Shown here: piece by piece, positions 1-10,546 of the stretch
Position numbering within the stretch: the first letter of the stretch is position 1
Layout: each line of letters starts with the position of its first letter
NCBI GenBank assembly: GCA_902546145.1
Contig: CACCIT010000001.1
Location: 62,001 to 126,000, forward strand
Reading direction: 5' to 3'
Source of the DNA: an uncultured Pelagibacteraceae bacterium
Lineage (GTDB): Bacteria; Pseudomonadota; Alphaproteobacteria; Pelagibacterales; Pelagibacteraceae
DNA: 64,000 bases
Program-made: the position numbers and the translations under genes
Notes under the pieces: generated by a model
Databases searched by the model: none
What the model saw: only the letters and a program-made list of their open reading frames with translations
What the model was told of the DNA's origin: nothing

Positions 1-165
1 AACGTTCAGAACAAATCTAAAAAAACTATTGAACTTGTTGAGCATTATGAAAAATTAAAAAACTTAGAAACCCAAAATAAAGAAGATAAAATTTCTCAAA
101 AAAAAGAAGTTAAAAAAATAAAAAAAAATTATAAAAAAAAGAAATATTATAAAAAAACTAAATAA
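1..165 (+). CDS. C-terminal end of a truncated CDS; Lys-rich tail (...KKVKKIKKNYKKKKYYKKTK*), function unknown
   Basis: Frame 1 is open from base 1 to the TAA at 163-165; start lies outside the window. Confidence 0.5.
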   Translation, partial: NVQNKSKKTIELVEHYEKLKNLETQNKEDKISQKKEVKKIKKNYKKKKYYKKTK

Positions 166-931
166 TACCTTTTAGTGGAGAAGAGGGGTTTCCCATTAAG
201 GTTTTATCTATTCTTCCTGAATTGTATGATTGTCTTCCAGCAATAACAGCATTTTTAAATGCAAGAGCCATATCAAATGGTTTTTTTGCTTTCGCAATTG
301 CTGTGTTTACCAATACTCCATCACAACCAAGTTCCATTGCAATTGTAGCATCAGAAGCTTGTCCAAGACCCGCATCAATAATTAATGGAAGTTTTGTTTG
401 CTTCCTGATTATTTGAATATTAATTTTATTTTGTATTCCTAAACCTGATCCAATTGGTGCTGCTAGTGGCATTATCGCAGCAGCTCCAACATTTTCTAAT
501 CTTTTTGCCATTAATGGATCATCGTTACAATAAACCATAACTTTAAATCCCTCTTTGGTGAGAACTTCAGTAGATTCTAAAGTTTCAATCATATCAGGAA
601 ATAAATTTTCCTTATCTCCTAAAACTTCTAATTTAACTAATTTCCACCCACCTATTTCTCTTGCTAACCTCAAAGTTCTAAGGGCTTCTTTAGAATTAAA
701 ACAACCTGCTGTATTAGGTAAATAGGTAATCTTTTTTGGATCTATATAATCCATTAACAAGGGTTTGTTTTTATCAGAAATATTTACTCTTCTAACTGCA
801 ACAGTTACGATCTCTGCTCCTGACAATTTGATAGCTTTGGCACATTCAGACATCGTTTTATACTTTCCAGTGCCAACAATTAATCTAGATTTAAATTTTT
901 TTTTAGCAATGATGAGATTATCTTTTTTCAT
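158..931 (-). CDS. thiG: Thiazole synthase ThiG
   Basis: Protein with RLIVGTGKY, VTVAVRR, LPNTAGC, PLIIDAGLG, DGVLVNTAIA motifs typical of ThiG; adjacent to thiS. Confidence 0.95.
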   Translation of the reverse strand: MKKDNLIIAKKKFKSRLIVGTGKYKTMSECAKAIKLSGAEIVTVAVRRVNISDKNKPLLMDYIDPKKITYLPNTAGCFNSKEALRTLRLAREIGGWKLVKLEVLGDKENLFPDMIETLESTEVLTKEGFKVMVYCNDDPLMAKRLENVGAAAIMPLAAPIGSGLGIQNKINIQIIRKQTKLPLIIDAGLGQASDATIAMELGCDGVLVNTAIAKAKKPFDMALAFKNAVIAGRQSYNSGRIDKTLMGNPSSPLKGII

Positions 932-932
932 G

Positions 933-1142
933 TTACCCTCCTCCTATAAAATGAACAATCTCAATTTTGTCGTTTTGATTTAATTTAATTTTGTTAACAT
1001 TTTTTTTATCTATTATTTCTTCATTAAGTTCAATTGCTACTTTTTTCATAGGAATTTTAAGGTGTTTTATTAAATCTGAAAGTTTATATGTTTCAGAAAT
1101 TGATCTGTTTTTACCATTTACTTTGATTTTTATTTTTTTCAT
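933..1142 (-). CDS. thiS: Sulfur carrier protein ThiS
   Basis: Small ubiquitin-like protein with C-terminal GGG immediately upstream of thiG. Confidence 0.9.
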   Translation of the reverse strand: MKKIKIKVNGKNRSISETYKLSDLIKHLKIPMKKVAIELNEEIIDKKNVNKIKLNQNDKIEIVHFIGGG

Positions 1143-1158
1143 CGTATATAAAAGCTGA

Positions 1159-1599
1159 ATGAATAATAAAATAATTATTATTAACGGTCCAAATCTTAAT
1201 CTATTAGGTGAAAGAGAACAATCACAATATGGATCAGGTAACTATGAACAACTTAAAGAAAATTGTTTAAAAAAATCAAAAGAAATTGGGCTTGACTGTG
1301 AATTTATCCAATCAAATTTGGAGGGAGATTTAGTAAATACAATTCAAGATGCACGTAAAAATTATGATGGAATGATTCTAAATGCTGCTGCATTTACACA
1401 TACTTCAGTTGCAATAAGAGATGCTCTTGAATTGTTCAAGAAACCAATAATTGAAATGCATATATCAAACATATATAAAAGAGAGGAATTTAGACATAAA
1501 TCACTTATTAGTGGAGTTGCAACAGGTGGGATTTTTGGATTAGGCACTGAGGGATATATTTTGGCCATAATTTCATTACAAAAGCTTTTACAAAAATGA
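1159..1599 (+). CDS. aroQ: Type II 3-dehydroquinate dehydratase
   Basis: IIINGPNLNLLGEREQSQYG, ILNAAAFTHTSVAIRDAL, EMHISNIYKREEFRHKS motifs; upstream of accB-accC. Confidence 0.96.
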   Translation: MNNKIIIINGPNLNLLGEREQSQYGSGNYEQLKENCLKKSKEIGLDCEFIQSNLEGDLVNTIQDARKNYDGMILNAAAFTHTSVAIRDALELFKKPIIEMHISNIYKREEFRHKSLISGVATGGIFGLGTEGYILAIISLQKLLQK

Positions 1600-2030
1600 A
1601 AATAGATAAAAACATAATCAAAGAACTTAGTAATTATTTAGATGAGTTTAATTTAACTGAAATAGAAATTACTGAAAAAGATACTAAAATTAAAGTTTCA
1701 AAAAATAACGTATCAATTAGCAACCAAACAATTCCAGCAACTGTAAACAATACAAATTTAACTGCTACTTCCCAATCTGCTGAAAGCGTTAAATCTGGTA
1801 CAGAAATTACTTCTCCAATAATTGGAACTGCTTATCATGCGCCAGAACCGGGGGCAAAAAAATTTGTTGAAGTTGGTAAAAAAATTAAAAAAGGTGACAC
1901 AATAATGATTGTTGAAGCAATGAAGACTATGAATCACGTCCCTTCTACTCATGATGGTGTTGTAAAAGAGATTTGTGTTGATGATGGTCAGCCAGTTGAG
2001 TTTGGTCAAACAATTCTTATTTTAGAATAA
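1596..2030 (+). CDS. accB: Biotin carboxyl carrier protein of acetyl-CoA carboxylase
   Basis: C-terminal biotinyl domain with VEAMKTMN motif; next to accC. Confidence 0.95.
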   Translation: MKIDKNIIKELSNYLDEFNLTEIEITEKDTKIKVSKNNVSISNQTIPATVNNTNLTATSQSAESVKSGTEITSPIIGTAYHAPEPGAKKFVEVGKKIKKGDTIMIVEAMKTMNHVPSTHDGVVKEICVDDGQPVEFGQTILILE

Positions 2031-2033
2031 TTA

Positions 2034-3371
2034 ATGTTCAAAAAAATTTTAATTGCAAATCGTGGAGAAATTGCAGTTAGAATTATAAGAGCATGTAAAG
2101 AATGGGGTATTGCAACCGTAGCAGTCCATTCAGATGTTGATAGAGAAAGCATGCATGTAAGAATGGCAGATGAAAGTGTCTGCATAGGTTCTCATCAACC
2201 AGCAAACAGTTATTTAAATATTCCCGCATTAATGTCTGCAATAGAACTGACTAACGCAGATGCTGTTCATCCAGGATATGGCTTCTTATCTGAAAATGCT
2301 AACTTTGCTAAAATTTTAGAGGAAAATAAAATTAAATTTATTGGTGCATCTTCTAAACATATTGAAATGATGGGAGATAAAATTCAAGCTAAAAGAATAG
2401 CTAAAGAAAATGGTTTACCTGTTATTGAAGGATCTGAAGGTGGTGTTAGGGATATTAATGAAGCAAAAGACCTTTGTAAAAAAATTGGTTTTCCTGTTCT
2501 GATTAAAGCCTCAGGTGGAGGTGGTGGAAAAGGTATGAAAATAGTACATAAAGAGGAAGAATTTGAAACTTTATTTTCCACAGCCAAATCAGAAGCACAA
2601 AAATACTTTGGTAACGACGAAGTGTATATTGAGAAATTCTTTCAAAATCCAAGACACATAGAAGTTCAAATACTAGCAGGAAAAAACAGAGTTGTGCATT
2701 TGCATGAAAGGGATTGCTCTGTTCAAAGAAGACATCAAAAACTTATTGAAGAAACTCCTAGTCCTGTTTTGAATGATGAAATTAGAAAAGATCTTTTTGA
2801 AAAAACTGTAAAAATGGTCTCTAAAATTGGGTACATGGGGGCTGGTACAGTCGAGTTTATCTATGAAGATGGAAAGTTTTACTTTCTTGAAATGAATACA
2901 AGAGTTCAAGTAGAACACCCTGTTACAGAAATGGTGACAGGAGTAGATATTATCAAAGAACAAATTTGGATAGCATTTTCTGAGGAAACGGCATTAAAAC
3001 AAAGCGATATTAATCCAAGAGGTCATGCTATTGAATGCAGAATAAACGCTGAAGATGCTAGTAAAAATTTTCAACCATCACCAGGGGTTATAAATATGTG
3101 TCACCAGCCATCTGGATTTAGAACAAGAGTAGATGGAGCCATATTTCAAGGTTACAAAGTTACTCCATATTATGACAGTATGGTTTGTAAATTAATTTGT
3201 CATGGACGAAATAGAACAGAAGCTATTCAAAGAATGAATAGATCTTTGGATGAATTTGTTATTGAAGGTATTACGACTACTATTCCACTTCACAAAAAAT
3301 TGTTAAATCATAAAAAATTTATCAATTCAGATTTTAATGTGAGCTGGCTAGATAAAGATACTATAGTTTAA
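2034..3371 (+). CDS. accC: Acetyl-CoA carboxylase, biotin carboxylase subunit
   Basis: FKKILIANRGEIAVRIIRA, ASGGGGGKGMK, EMNTRVQVEHPVTE motifs; full length. Confidence 0.97.
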   Translation: MFKKILIANRGEIAVRIIRACKEWGIATVAVHSDVDRESMHVRMADESVCIGSHQPANSYLNIPALMSAIELTNADAVHPGYGFLSENANFAKILEENKIKFIGASSKHIEMMGDKIQAKRIAKENGLPVIEGSEGGVRDINEAKDLCKKIGFPVLIKASGGGGGKGMKIVHKEEEFETLFSTAKSEAQKYFGNDEVYIEKFFQNPRHIEVQILAGKNRVVHLHERDCSVQRRHQKLIEETPSPVLNDEIRKDLFEKTVKMVSKIGYMGAGTVEFIYEDGKFYFLEMNTRVQVEHPVTEMVTGVDIIKEQIWIAFSEETALKQSDINPRGHAIECRINAEDASKNFQPSPGVINMCHQPSGFRTRVDGAIFQGYKVTPYYDSMVCKLICHGRNRTEAIQRMNRSLDEFVIEGITTTIPLHKKLLNHKKFINSDFNVSWLDKDTIV

Positions 3372-3769
3372 TAACATTTTATTAGCCACACATCATAAAT
3401 AGGATGATCAAACGGAGTTATTGAAGGGCTTGAAGAAAACATCCATCCATTAAAAACAAAAACTTCATCATTGTTTTGATTTGATAAATCTCTTACTTGT
3501 ATATAAGCAGTTATTTCTGGACTATCATCAAATTCAGAATTTTTACATTTTAAACTCTGAATTGATAAGTCTTTAAATTTTAGTAATTGACCATTTTTAA
3601 GTTTTAATGAAGTATTTTTAGAACTAATTTTATCTAAAATTTTAATTTCAGTAAAAGAACCTTCAAGTTGACTATTGGAATGTGAAATAGATGTGAATAG
3701 AAAAAAGAGGATTGGTAAGTAAAGAAAAAAACTACTCTTTCCAACTAGTATATTTTTTTTTAACACCAT
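3368..3769 (-). CDS. DUF2155-like (putative periplasmic) protein
   Basis: Signal-like N-terminus; FNGWMFSSSPSITPFDHPIYDVWLIKC matches the DUF2155 pattern; next to the NDUFA12-family gene. Confidence 0.75.
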   Translation of the reverse strand: MVLKKNILVGKSSFFLYLPILFFLFTSISHSNSQLEGSFTEIKILDKISSKNTSLKLKNGQLLKFKDLSIQSLKCKNSEFDDSPEITAYIQVRDLSNQNNDEVFVFNGWMFSSSPSITPFDHPIYDVWLIKCY

Positions 3770-4091
3770 CTTTATTTTTATTTGGATAATATGCTTCTTC
3801 AGTTCCTGTTAAGTTTGATTGATGAGGTTTTTGCCAGTCATATTTTTCAAGCTCATGTTTTTTTTCTATTTTGTTAGGTGTAAAATGTATCCATGAATAC
3901 CACTCAACTGGAATTTTTGATGCATCAATAACATCAGAATATATTACCCATCTCTTTCCTTTTTTATCTTCGTAATATTTGTTTCCAAACTGATCTGTTC
4001 CAGCAAGTTTTCCAAAAAAAATTGTTTTTAATCTTGTGCCAAAAGTGTCTTGATTCCACCAAGTGAAAATTTTTTTTAAAAGTGTCAACAT
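3732..4091 (-). CDS. NDUFA12-family NADH:ubiquinone oxidoreductase accessory subunit
   Basis: GTRLKTIFFGKLAGTDQFGNKYYEDKKGKRWVIYSD...ASKIPVEWYSWIHF is characteristic of the NDUFA12/B17.2 family. Confidence 0.9.
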   Translation of the reverse strand: MLTLLKKIFTWWNQDTFGTRLKTIFFGKLAGTDQFGNKYYEDKKGKRWVIYSDVIDASKIPVEWYSWIHFTPNKIEKKHELEKYDWQKPHQSNLTGTEEAYYPNKNKDGVKKKYTSWKE

Positions 4092-4205
4092 GTTATTTTA
4101 TTTTTTATTTCAATTAAAAATTGTAAAAATTAAATTAGACTAAAATTTGAATAAGTATATAAATTAAAAGAATCTATTTTCAAACTAATTTTAAACTGAG
4201 GTAAA

Positions 4206-5021
4206 ATGGCAAAATATCTTGTAGAAACTTATTATACTTGTACCTTTAAGGTGAATCATTATTTAGACGATATAAATGAAACAGAGCTTAAAAACTTAGA
4301 AAAAAGAGACGATGGTAAATTCGAAGTTTTAGATGTCAAATTAGACAATAGAAAAACTAAAAGTTTAGATCCAAATAATAAAAAAGTAGTTGAAAATAAA
4401 AAAATTGAAATTGTCTCAAAAAGTACAAGTGAAAATTCTATAAGTAAAGAAACAGTTGTTCAAAACTTAAACAAAAACTCAGAAAAAGGTGGAAAAAGAT
4501 TTAGTATGCCTGACAGACGAAAAGGCTATATACAAAAAGCTACAATCGGAGATCATAAAGTCTATCTTCATACTGGTGAGTATGAAGATGGAAAAATTGG
4601 AGAAATATTTATCGACACAAGTAAAGAAGGAGAACTAGTTAAGGCATTAATGAATAACTTTGCTATAGCAGTGTCTTTAGGTCTTCAATACGGAGTGCCA
4701 TTAGATGAATTTATAAGCGCATTTGTGGGAACAAAATTTGAACCATCTGGCAAAGTACATGGAAATGATAGAATATTGAGCGCTACCTCTATTCTAGATT
4801 ATATTTTTAGAGAGTTGGCTATATCTTACCAAAATAGAGAAGATCTTGCGCACACTCCTGCAATTGGTGGAAATGAAACAAATGATCAAGAAAATGATGA
4901 TCAAAATCAATTATTAAAAATTGTAAAAGATATTACTAGCAAAGGATTTGTAAGAAACAACTATAAAAAAAATCTAGTTGATTTATCAGATGTTAAAATA
5001 AGTCTAAAAGGTAAAAAATAA
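4206..5021 (+). CDS. TSCPD-domain protein resembling the C-terminus of vitamin B12-dependent ribonucleotide reductase (NrdJ-like)
   Basis: [37 protein letters not shown]...[50 protein letters not shown] resembles the NrdJ C-terminal region; no catalytic barrel present. Confidence 0.8.
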   Translation: MAKYLVETYYTCTFKVNHYLDDINETELKNLEKRDDGKFEVLDVKLDNRKTKSLDPNNKKVVENKKIEIVSKSTSENSISKETVVQNLNKNSEKGGKRFSMPDRRKGYIQKATIGDHKVYLHTGEYEDGKIGEIFIDTSKEGELVKALMNNFAIAVSLGLQYGVPLDEFISAFVGTKFEPSGKVHGNDRILSATSILDYIFRELAISYQNREDLAHTPAIGGNETNDQENDDQNQLLKIVKDITSKGFVRNNYKKNLVDLSDVKISLKGKK

Positions 5022-5023
5022 TT

Positions 5024-6808
5024 TTATTTTTTATTTTTTAAAGACAAGTTCAATTCTTTTAACTGTTCAGGATTAACTTCTGATGGGGCATTCATCATCA
5101 AATCTTGAGCATTTTGGTTCATTGGAAACATTGTTACTTCTCTAATATTCTTCTCATTAGCTAACAACATGACAATTCTATCTATTCCTGGAGCAATACC
5201 TCCATGGGGTGGAGCACCATAACTTAATGCGTTTATCATACCACTAAATTTTTTATCTACTTGCTGCTTATCATAACCAGCAATTGAGAATAACTTGTAC
5301 ATAAGTTCTGGTTTATGATTTCTTATAGCACCAGAGGATAATTCAATACCATTACAAACAATATCGTATTGATAAGCTAAAAGTTCTAGAGGATTTTCAA
5401 GTTCTTTTTCTGTTAAATCACCTTGTGGCATGGAAAATGGATTATGACTAAATTCGATTTTGCTGGTAACCTCATCTCTTTCAAACATTGGATAATCAAC
5501 TATCCAACAAAACGCGAAAATATCTTCATCAATTAAATGTAAATCTTCTGCAATTTTATTTCTTGCCTGAGAAGTTATTTTTTCTAATTCATTTTGTTTG
5601 CCACAAGCTAGAAAAATACTGTCCCCTACTTCTGCATTAGTTAAATTCATTATTTCTAACAATGCTTCTTTAGTGAAAAATTTTCCTATAGGTCCTTTAC
5701 CAGATAACTCAGTATCTTTTTCAAATGTAAAATAAGCCAAACCTGATGCTCCTTGTTCTTTGGCCCATTTATCAATATTATCAAAAAAGCTTCTTGGTTT
5801 ATCCTTAGTATTTTTTGTTATTATGCATCTTACTCTTGAACCAGATTTTACTAACTTTTTAAATATTTCAAAAGATACATCTTCTCTTGTAAATATTTCA
5901 GTAATATCATTTATTATAAGTGGATTTCTTAAATCAGGTTTATCACTTCCATATTTTAACATTGCTTCTTTGTAAGAAATTCTTGGAAACTTATCGTATA
6001 ATAATTTTTTATTCGAAAATGTTTTAAAAGTATTAACCATTAATTTTTCAACAACATTAAAAACATCTTCTTGTTCTACAAAAGACATTTCTAAATCTAA
6101 TTGATAAAATTCACCTGGACTTCGGTCTGCTCTTGCATCCTCATCCCTAAAGCAAGGAGCTATTTGAAAATACTTATCAAAACCAGAAACCATAATTAGT
6201 TGTTTAAATTGTTGTGGCGCTTGAGGTAACGCATAAAACTTCCCTGGATTTAATCTACTTGGAACTAAAAAATCTCTAGCACCCTCAGGACTAGAGGATG
6301 TTAGTATTGGTGTTTGGAATTCCAAAAAACCTAATTTGGTCATTTCATTTCTAATGTGTGAAATAACTTTTGATCTTAAGATTATATTTTCGTGTATTTT
6401 TTTTCTTCTTAAATCCAAAAATCTATATTTTAATCTTATTTCCTCAGCATATTCTTGATCACTGAAAACTGGCATTGGTAATTCTTTACAAGAACCTAGT
6501 TCTTCATAAGTGTCAATTGTTACCTCAATTTCTCCTGTACCTATTTCTTTGTTAATTGTATCTTCAGATCGAGCTACAACCTTACCTTCGATTTTAACTA
6601 CAGTTTCTAATTGAGTTTTTTCTAAGTTTGTAAAATTTTTATTATCTTTATCTATAATACATTGTGTGACACCATAATTATCTCTTAAATCTATGAATAA
6701 TAAGTTACCATGATCTCGTTTTTTATTGATCCAGCCTGAAAGAAATACTTTTTTACCAACATCTTCTTTTCTTAATTCGTTACAAGTATGTGTTCTATAT
6801 TTACTCAA
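5024..6808 (-). CDS. aspS: Aspartyl-tRNA synthetase
   Basis: Full-length class II aaRS; RYRFLDLRR-like motif, FRDEDARADRSPGEFYQLDLEMSF, GAPPHGGIAPGIDRIVMLL. Confidence 0.97.
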   Translation of the reverse strand: MSKYRTHTCNELRKEDVGKKVFLSGWINKKRDHGNLLFIDLRDNYGVTQCIIDKDNKNFTNLEKTQLETVVKIEGKVVARSEDTINKEIGTGEIEVTIDTYEELGSCKELPMPVFSDQEYAEEIRLKYRFLDLRRKKIHENIILRSKVISHIRNEMTKLGFLEFQTPILTSSSPEGARDFLVPSRLNPGKFYALPQAPQQFKQLIMVSGFDKYFQIAPCFRDEDARADRSPGEFYQLDLEMSFVEQEDVFNVVEKLMVNTFKTFSNKKLLYDKFPRISYKEAMLKYGSDKPDLRNPLIINDITEIFTREDVSFEIFKKLVKSGSRVRCIITKNTKDKPRSFFDNIDKWAKEQGASGLAYFTFEKDTELSGKGPIGKFFTKEALLEIMNLTNAEVGDSIFLACGKQNELEKITSQARNKIAEDLHLIDEDIFAFCWIVDYPMFERDEVTSKIEFSHNPFSMPQGDLTEKELENPLELLAYQYDIVCNGIELSSGAIRNHKPELMYKLFSIAGYDKQQVDKKFSGMINALSYGAPPHGGIAPGIDRIVMLLANEKNIREVTMFPMNQNAQDLMMNAPSEVNPEQLKELNLSLKNKK

Positions 6809-7483
6809 TTAATCTCCTAAAGCTTCTTTAATAATTTTAAAATCGATTGGTTTTTTTCTTTTTAAACTAATTTCGTCGATCTTATATATGAATTCAGATA
6901 TTTTGCCATAGGATCTATCTATTCTTTTTATAATGAAATCTATTAATTTCTTATCAATTGAAATCTGACGATCAGAAAGATTTTTTAATATTAAGGCATA
7001 TAACAAATCATCTTCTGGTTTATCAATCTTTGATAAAATAAAATTTTTAGCTCTAGAATTTAAATCATTTAATTCAAAAGTGTAATCAACAATAGGTTTT
7101 GTTGAAGTAATAATTAAATACTTATTGTCTTGCTCTATGTTATTCAAAAAAGTGAATAATAACTTTTCATCAATATTTTTATTCAAATCTTCAATAATTA
7201 TATTTTCATAGATTTTAATTTTTTTTAAATATTCATTACTAATATCAGCAGCGTTTATTTTAATACCCTTAAATTTATGTAAAAAAATATTAATTAAATG
7301 AGATTTTCCTGAAAATTTTTCACCAATAATATTTATAAAATTTTTTTCCCACTTGGGCCAACTATTTAATAATAGAAATGAAAATTCATTAGATTTTGAA
7401 ACATAAAAGTCCTGATCTTTAAAATTTTGATCATAGTCAAATTTTAAAATTTCTTGGTTTAAAGATTTCATTTTAATAACCAA
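6809..7483 (-). CDS. DnaA-like ATPase (Hda-type regulatory inactivator of DnaA)
   Basis: ~220-aa DnaA-like protein with a degenerate GEKFSGKSHLINIF P-loop, lacking the DnaA domain IV; position typical of alphaproteobacterial hda. Confidence 0.75.
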   Translation of the reverse strand: MVIKMKSLNQEILKFDYDQNFKDQDFYVSKSNEFSFLLLNSWPKWEKNFINIIGEKFSGKSHLINIFLHKFKGIKINAADISNEYLKKIKIYENIIIEDLNKNIDEKLLFTFLNNIEQDNKYLIITSTKPIVDYTFELNDLNSRAKNFILSKIDKPEDDLLYALILKNLSDRQISIDKKLIDFIIKRIDRSYGKISEFIYKIDEISLKRKKPIDFKIIKEALGD

Positions 7484-8547
7484 ATTTTATTTTTAATTTC
7501 AAAAAAATAATCATAATCTTTCATCACATCTAAGAACTGATCTCGAGTTCCATTAAAAATTATTTTATAAATGTTTTTTTTATTATCAAATTTAAATATA
7601 TTAAATTTATTTACCAATTCTATGTTTGAAAGTGTTTCCTCAAACTGATCAATTTTTATTATATTGCTATTATCAACTGAGATAGTCAAATCTAATTTAA
7701 TTGAAGTATTTATTATGTTTTTTAATTTCCAATAATCTTCAAAAATTATTTTTTGTTTATCTATAAATTTTTCTAAATCTCCTAAATTTTCTAAATTGAT
7801 ATTTTTGAATTTAAAATTTTTTAAATTTTGGTCTTTATTAAATACTATTTGATTGAGAACTCGAATTTCCTCATTATTTTTAAAAACAATCATTATAATG
7901 AAATCTTCAAAATTATATTTTTTTGAAATTTCCCTAAAATCAAAATCTTCTAAATTGTTAATATTTTTTTTTATTAAATTATAATCATCAATATCTTCGT
8001 TTGGTAAGATGTAATTTAGTTGATGATGTTTTTCTTTTTTTGAATTCCAATTTTTAAATAATTGACTTTCTGAAAAAAGAAATATTTCATTTTTTTCTTC
8101 ATCTACTTCTATTGGAAAAAAAATTAAATCTTTTTGAATAATAGATGAAGGAAATACATTTTTTTTTTCTAATAATTCAAAAAAACTTTTTTTATTAAAT
8201 TCTACATTTAAAGTAAGATTATATATTTCATCAATAAAACTTTCTTGAATAATTGAAAATGTTTCAACTAAACTTTTAACTTCTTTAGTTGAAGAATTTT
8301 GAATTTTTTTTTGATCTTTGCTTTGAGCAATTGTAAAAATAAGTTCCTCATATGCTTTAACAAAACCTCGATTTATAATCTTATTTTTGTCAAATGAGGC
8401 ATTAAATGGAGATGAAATTTCAATTTCTTTTATAGAAAATGTTTTTGCAACACTATTTTCTGTGGAAAAAAAAATATTTAATAAAGCAAGAAATAGAAAA
8501 AGATTATATAAACTCTTTAGTTTAAATAATTTTGAAAAACACCTCAT
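7468..8547 (-). CDS. Secreted/envelope protein, DUF2066-like
   Basis: N-terminal signal-like segment; upstream of the hda-like gene and divergent from purM, an arrangement typical for DUF2066 proteins. Confidence 0.55.
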   Translation of the reverse strand: MRCFSKLFKLKSLYNLFLFLALLNIFFSTENSVAKTFSIKEIEISSPFNASFDKNKIINRGFVKAYEELIFTIAQSKDQKKIQNSSTKEVKSLVETFSIIQESFIDEIYNLTLNVEFNKKSFFELLEKKNVFPSSIIQKDLIFFPIEVDEEKNEIFLFSESQLFKNWNSKKEKHHQLNYILPNEDIDDYNLIKKNINNLEDFDFREISKKYNFEDFIIMIVFKNNEEIRVLNQIVFNKDQNLKNFKFKNINLENLGDLEKFIDKQKIIFEDYWKLKNIINTSIKLDLTISVDNSNIIKIDQFEETLSNIELVNKFNIFKFDNKKNIYKIIFNGTRDQFLDVMKDYDYFFEIKNKIWLLK

Positions 8548-8558
8548 AAAATATTGTA

Positions 8559-9587
8559 ATGAATAATAAAAATTTTACCTATAAAAAAAGTGGTGTTAAT
8601 GTTAAAGCCGCCGATAAATTTGTAAATTTCATTTCATCAGTATCATCAAAAAAAAGGGGCAAAAAAAAGTTTTCTAATATTGGAGGGTTTGGTTCTATCT
8701 CAAATATTCCAAGCAACATAAAGCAACCTCAAATAGTTGCTTGTACAGATGGTGTTGGGACTAAAATTGAAATAGCTAATTCTTTAAATAAATTTGATAC
8801 AATTGGTATTGATCTTGTAGCAATGAGTGTGAACGATTTAATTGTTCAAGGTGCTAAACCTTTGCTTTTTTTAGATTACATTTCAATAAACAAGATTGAT
8901 TTAATTAAACTTAAATCGATCATTAAAGGAATAGTTAAGGGCTGTAAACTATCAGATTGTGAACTTGTAGGTGGAGAGACAGCAGAGATGCCTGGCACTT
9001 ATTCAAAAGGTAAATTTGATATAGCTGGTTTTGCCGTTGGTATTGTTGGTAAAAATAAAATCTTAAATAAAAATAAAATCAAAAAAAATAATTTAATATT
9101 GGCAATTCCATCTAGTGGATTACATTCTAATGGGTTCTCACTTGTAAGGTATTTAATAAATAAAAAAAAAATTAATATAAATAGAAATAAATTTTTAAAA
9201 TCAGAACTTTTGAAACCAACAAAAATATACGTAAAAGAAATAATCAATTTAATTTCAAAAAATCTTATTAATGGTTGTGCGAATATTACAGGAGGAGGAC
9301 TTGCTGATAACATTAAAAGAATTATACCAGATAACATGGTAGCTGATATTGATTTAAATGAAATTAAAACTTTAAAAATTTTTAATTGGCTTAAAAAAAA
9401 TGGAATATCAGAAAATGAAATGTTAAAAACATTTAACTGTGGTGTTGGTTTTTGCTTAATTATTAACAAAAAAAACTTAAATAAAATTCAAAGTTATTTT
9501 CCTAAAGATTACAAACCATATGTAATTGGAAAAATTATTAATGGAAAAAATAAAGTAAAATTAAATGGTTCTATCAACTGGAACTAA
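8559..9587 (+). CDS. purM: Phosphoribosylformylglycinamidine cyclo-ligase
   Basis: GVGTKIEIA, DLVAMSVNDLIVQGAKPLLFLDY, GGETAEMPGTY, ITGGGLADNIKRI motifs. Confidence 0.96.
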   Translation: MNNKNFTYKKSGVNVKAADKFVNFISSVSSKKRGKKKFSNIGGFGSISNIPSNIKQPQIVACTDGVGTKIEIANSLNKFDTIGIDLVAMSVNDLIVQGAKPLLFLDYISINKIDLIKLKSIIKGIVKGCKLSDCELVGGETAEMPGTYSKGKFDIAGFAVGIVGKNKILNKNKIKKNNLILAIPSSGLHSNGFSLVRYLINKKKININRNKFLKSELLKPTKIYVKEIINLISKNLINGCANITGGGLADNIKRIIPDNMVADIDLNEIKTLKIFNWLKKNGISENEMLKTFNCGVGFCLIINKKNLNKIQSYFPKDYKPYVIGKIINGKNKVKLNGSINWN

Positions 9588-10146
9588 TAAAATTAAAACT
9601 GCAGTATTTATTTCTGGCACAGGTAGTAATTTAAAATCACTGATTAAATTTTCTAAATTAAAGAAATCTCCTATTTCTGTTAACATAATAATTACAAATA
9701 ATAAATTAGCTAAAGGTTTGAAATATGGAACCATTTTTAAAATTAAAAAAAAAATAATAAATTTCAAAAATAAAGAAATTGCTGAAAAAAAAATACTTAA
9801 TGAGCTTAGAAAAAATAAAATTGAATTAATTTGCTTAGCTGGATTTATGAAAATCTTATCAAAAAATTTTATTGAAAATTTTAAAGGTAAAATTTTAAAT
9901 ATTCACCCTTCCCTATTACCAAAATACAAAGGTTTAAATACTCATCAAAGAGCTATAAAGAATAAAGATAAATATTCAGGATGTACTGTACATTTTGTGA
10001 ATTCAAAATTGGACTCTGGAAAAATAATTCTTCAAAAGAAGGTTAATGTTCTAAAAAAAGATACCCCAGCTAGACTTGCTAAAAAAATTTTAGCTCAAGA
10101 GCATAAATTATATCCAAAAGCTATTTTGAAAATCTTTAGTCTTTAA
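9565..10146 (+). CDS. purN: Phosphoribosylglycinamide formyltransferase
   Basis: AVFISGTGSNLKSL, LAGFMKILS, ILNIHPSLLPKYKGL, GCTVHFV motifs; overlaps the purM 3' end. Confidence 0.95.
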   Translation: MVLSTGTNKIKTAVFISGTGSNLKSLIKFSKLKKSPISVNIIITNNKLAKGLKYGTIFKIKKKIINFKNKEIAEKKILNELRKNKIELICLAGFMKILSKNFIENFKGKILNIHPSLLPKYKGLNTHQRAIKNKDKYSGCTVHFVNSKLDSGKIILQKKVNVLKKDTPARLAKKILAQEHKLYPKAILKIFSL

Positions 10147-10546
10147 AAAAGAAATCAATTTCAATTTTTGCATTTTCAACACTATCGGATCCATGGACAG
10201 AATTTTTATCAATTGAAATCCCATATTTCTTTCTGATTGTGCCATCTTCAGCATCTTTAGGATTTGTTGCTCCCATCAATTCTCTATTTCCCAAAACTGC
10301 GTTTTCTTTTTCAAGCACCATTACTACTATCGGACCTGAAGATAAATATTCGCATAAATCATTGTAAAATGGCTTTGTTTCATGAACTTTGTAAAAATTT
10401 TCAGCCTCAGATTTTTCAATTTGAATTTTTTTTTCTTTTAAAATTGAAAAACCATTATTTTTAAACATTTCTTTTATTTCATTCTCTAGATTTCTCTCTA
10501 CTGCATCAGGTTTGATAATTGATAAAGTTTGTTCAATATTACTCAT
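10136..10546 (-). CDS. ndk: Nucleoside diphosphate kinase
   Basis: QTLSIIKPDAVERN, MGATNPKDAEDGTIRKKYG, NSVHGSDSVENAKIEI motifs. Confidence 0.97.
   Translation of the reverse strand: MSNIEQTLSIIKPDAVERNLENEIKEMFKNNGFSILKEKKIQIEKSEAENFYKVHETKPFYNDLCEYLSSGPIVVMVLEKENAVLGNRELMGATNPKDAEDGTIRKKYGISIDKNSVHGSDSVENAKIEIDFFFKD

Noticed and set aside
8999-9469. Minus-strand 156-aa ORF antisense to purM
   Set aside because: purM is unambiguous on the other strand; the shadow ORF arises from AT-rich codon usage.
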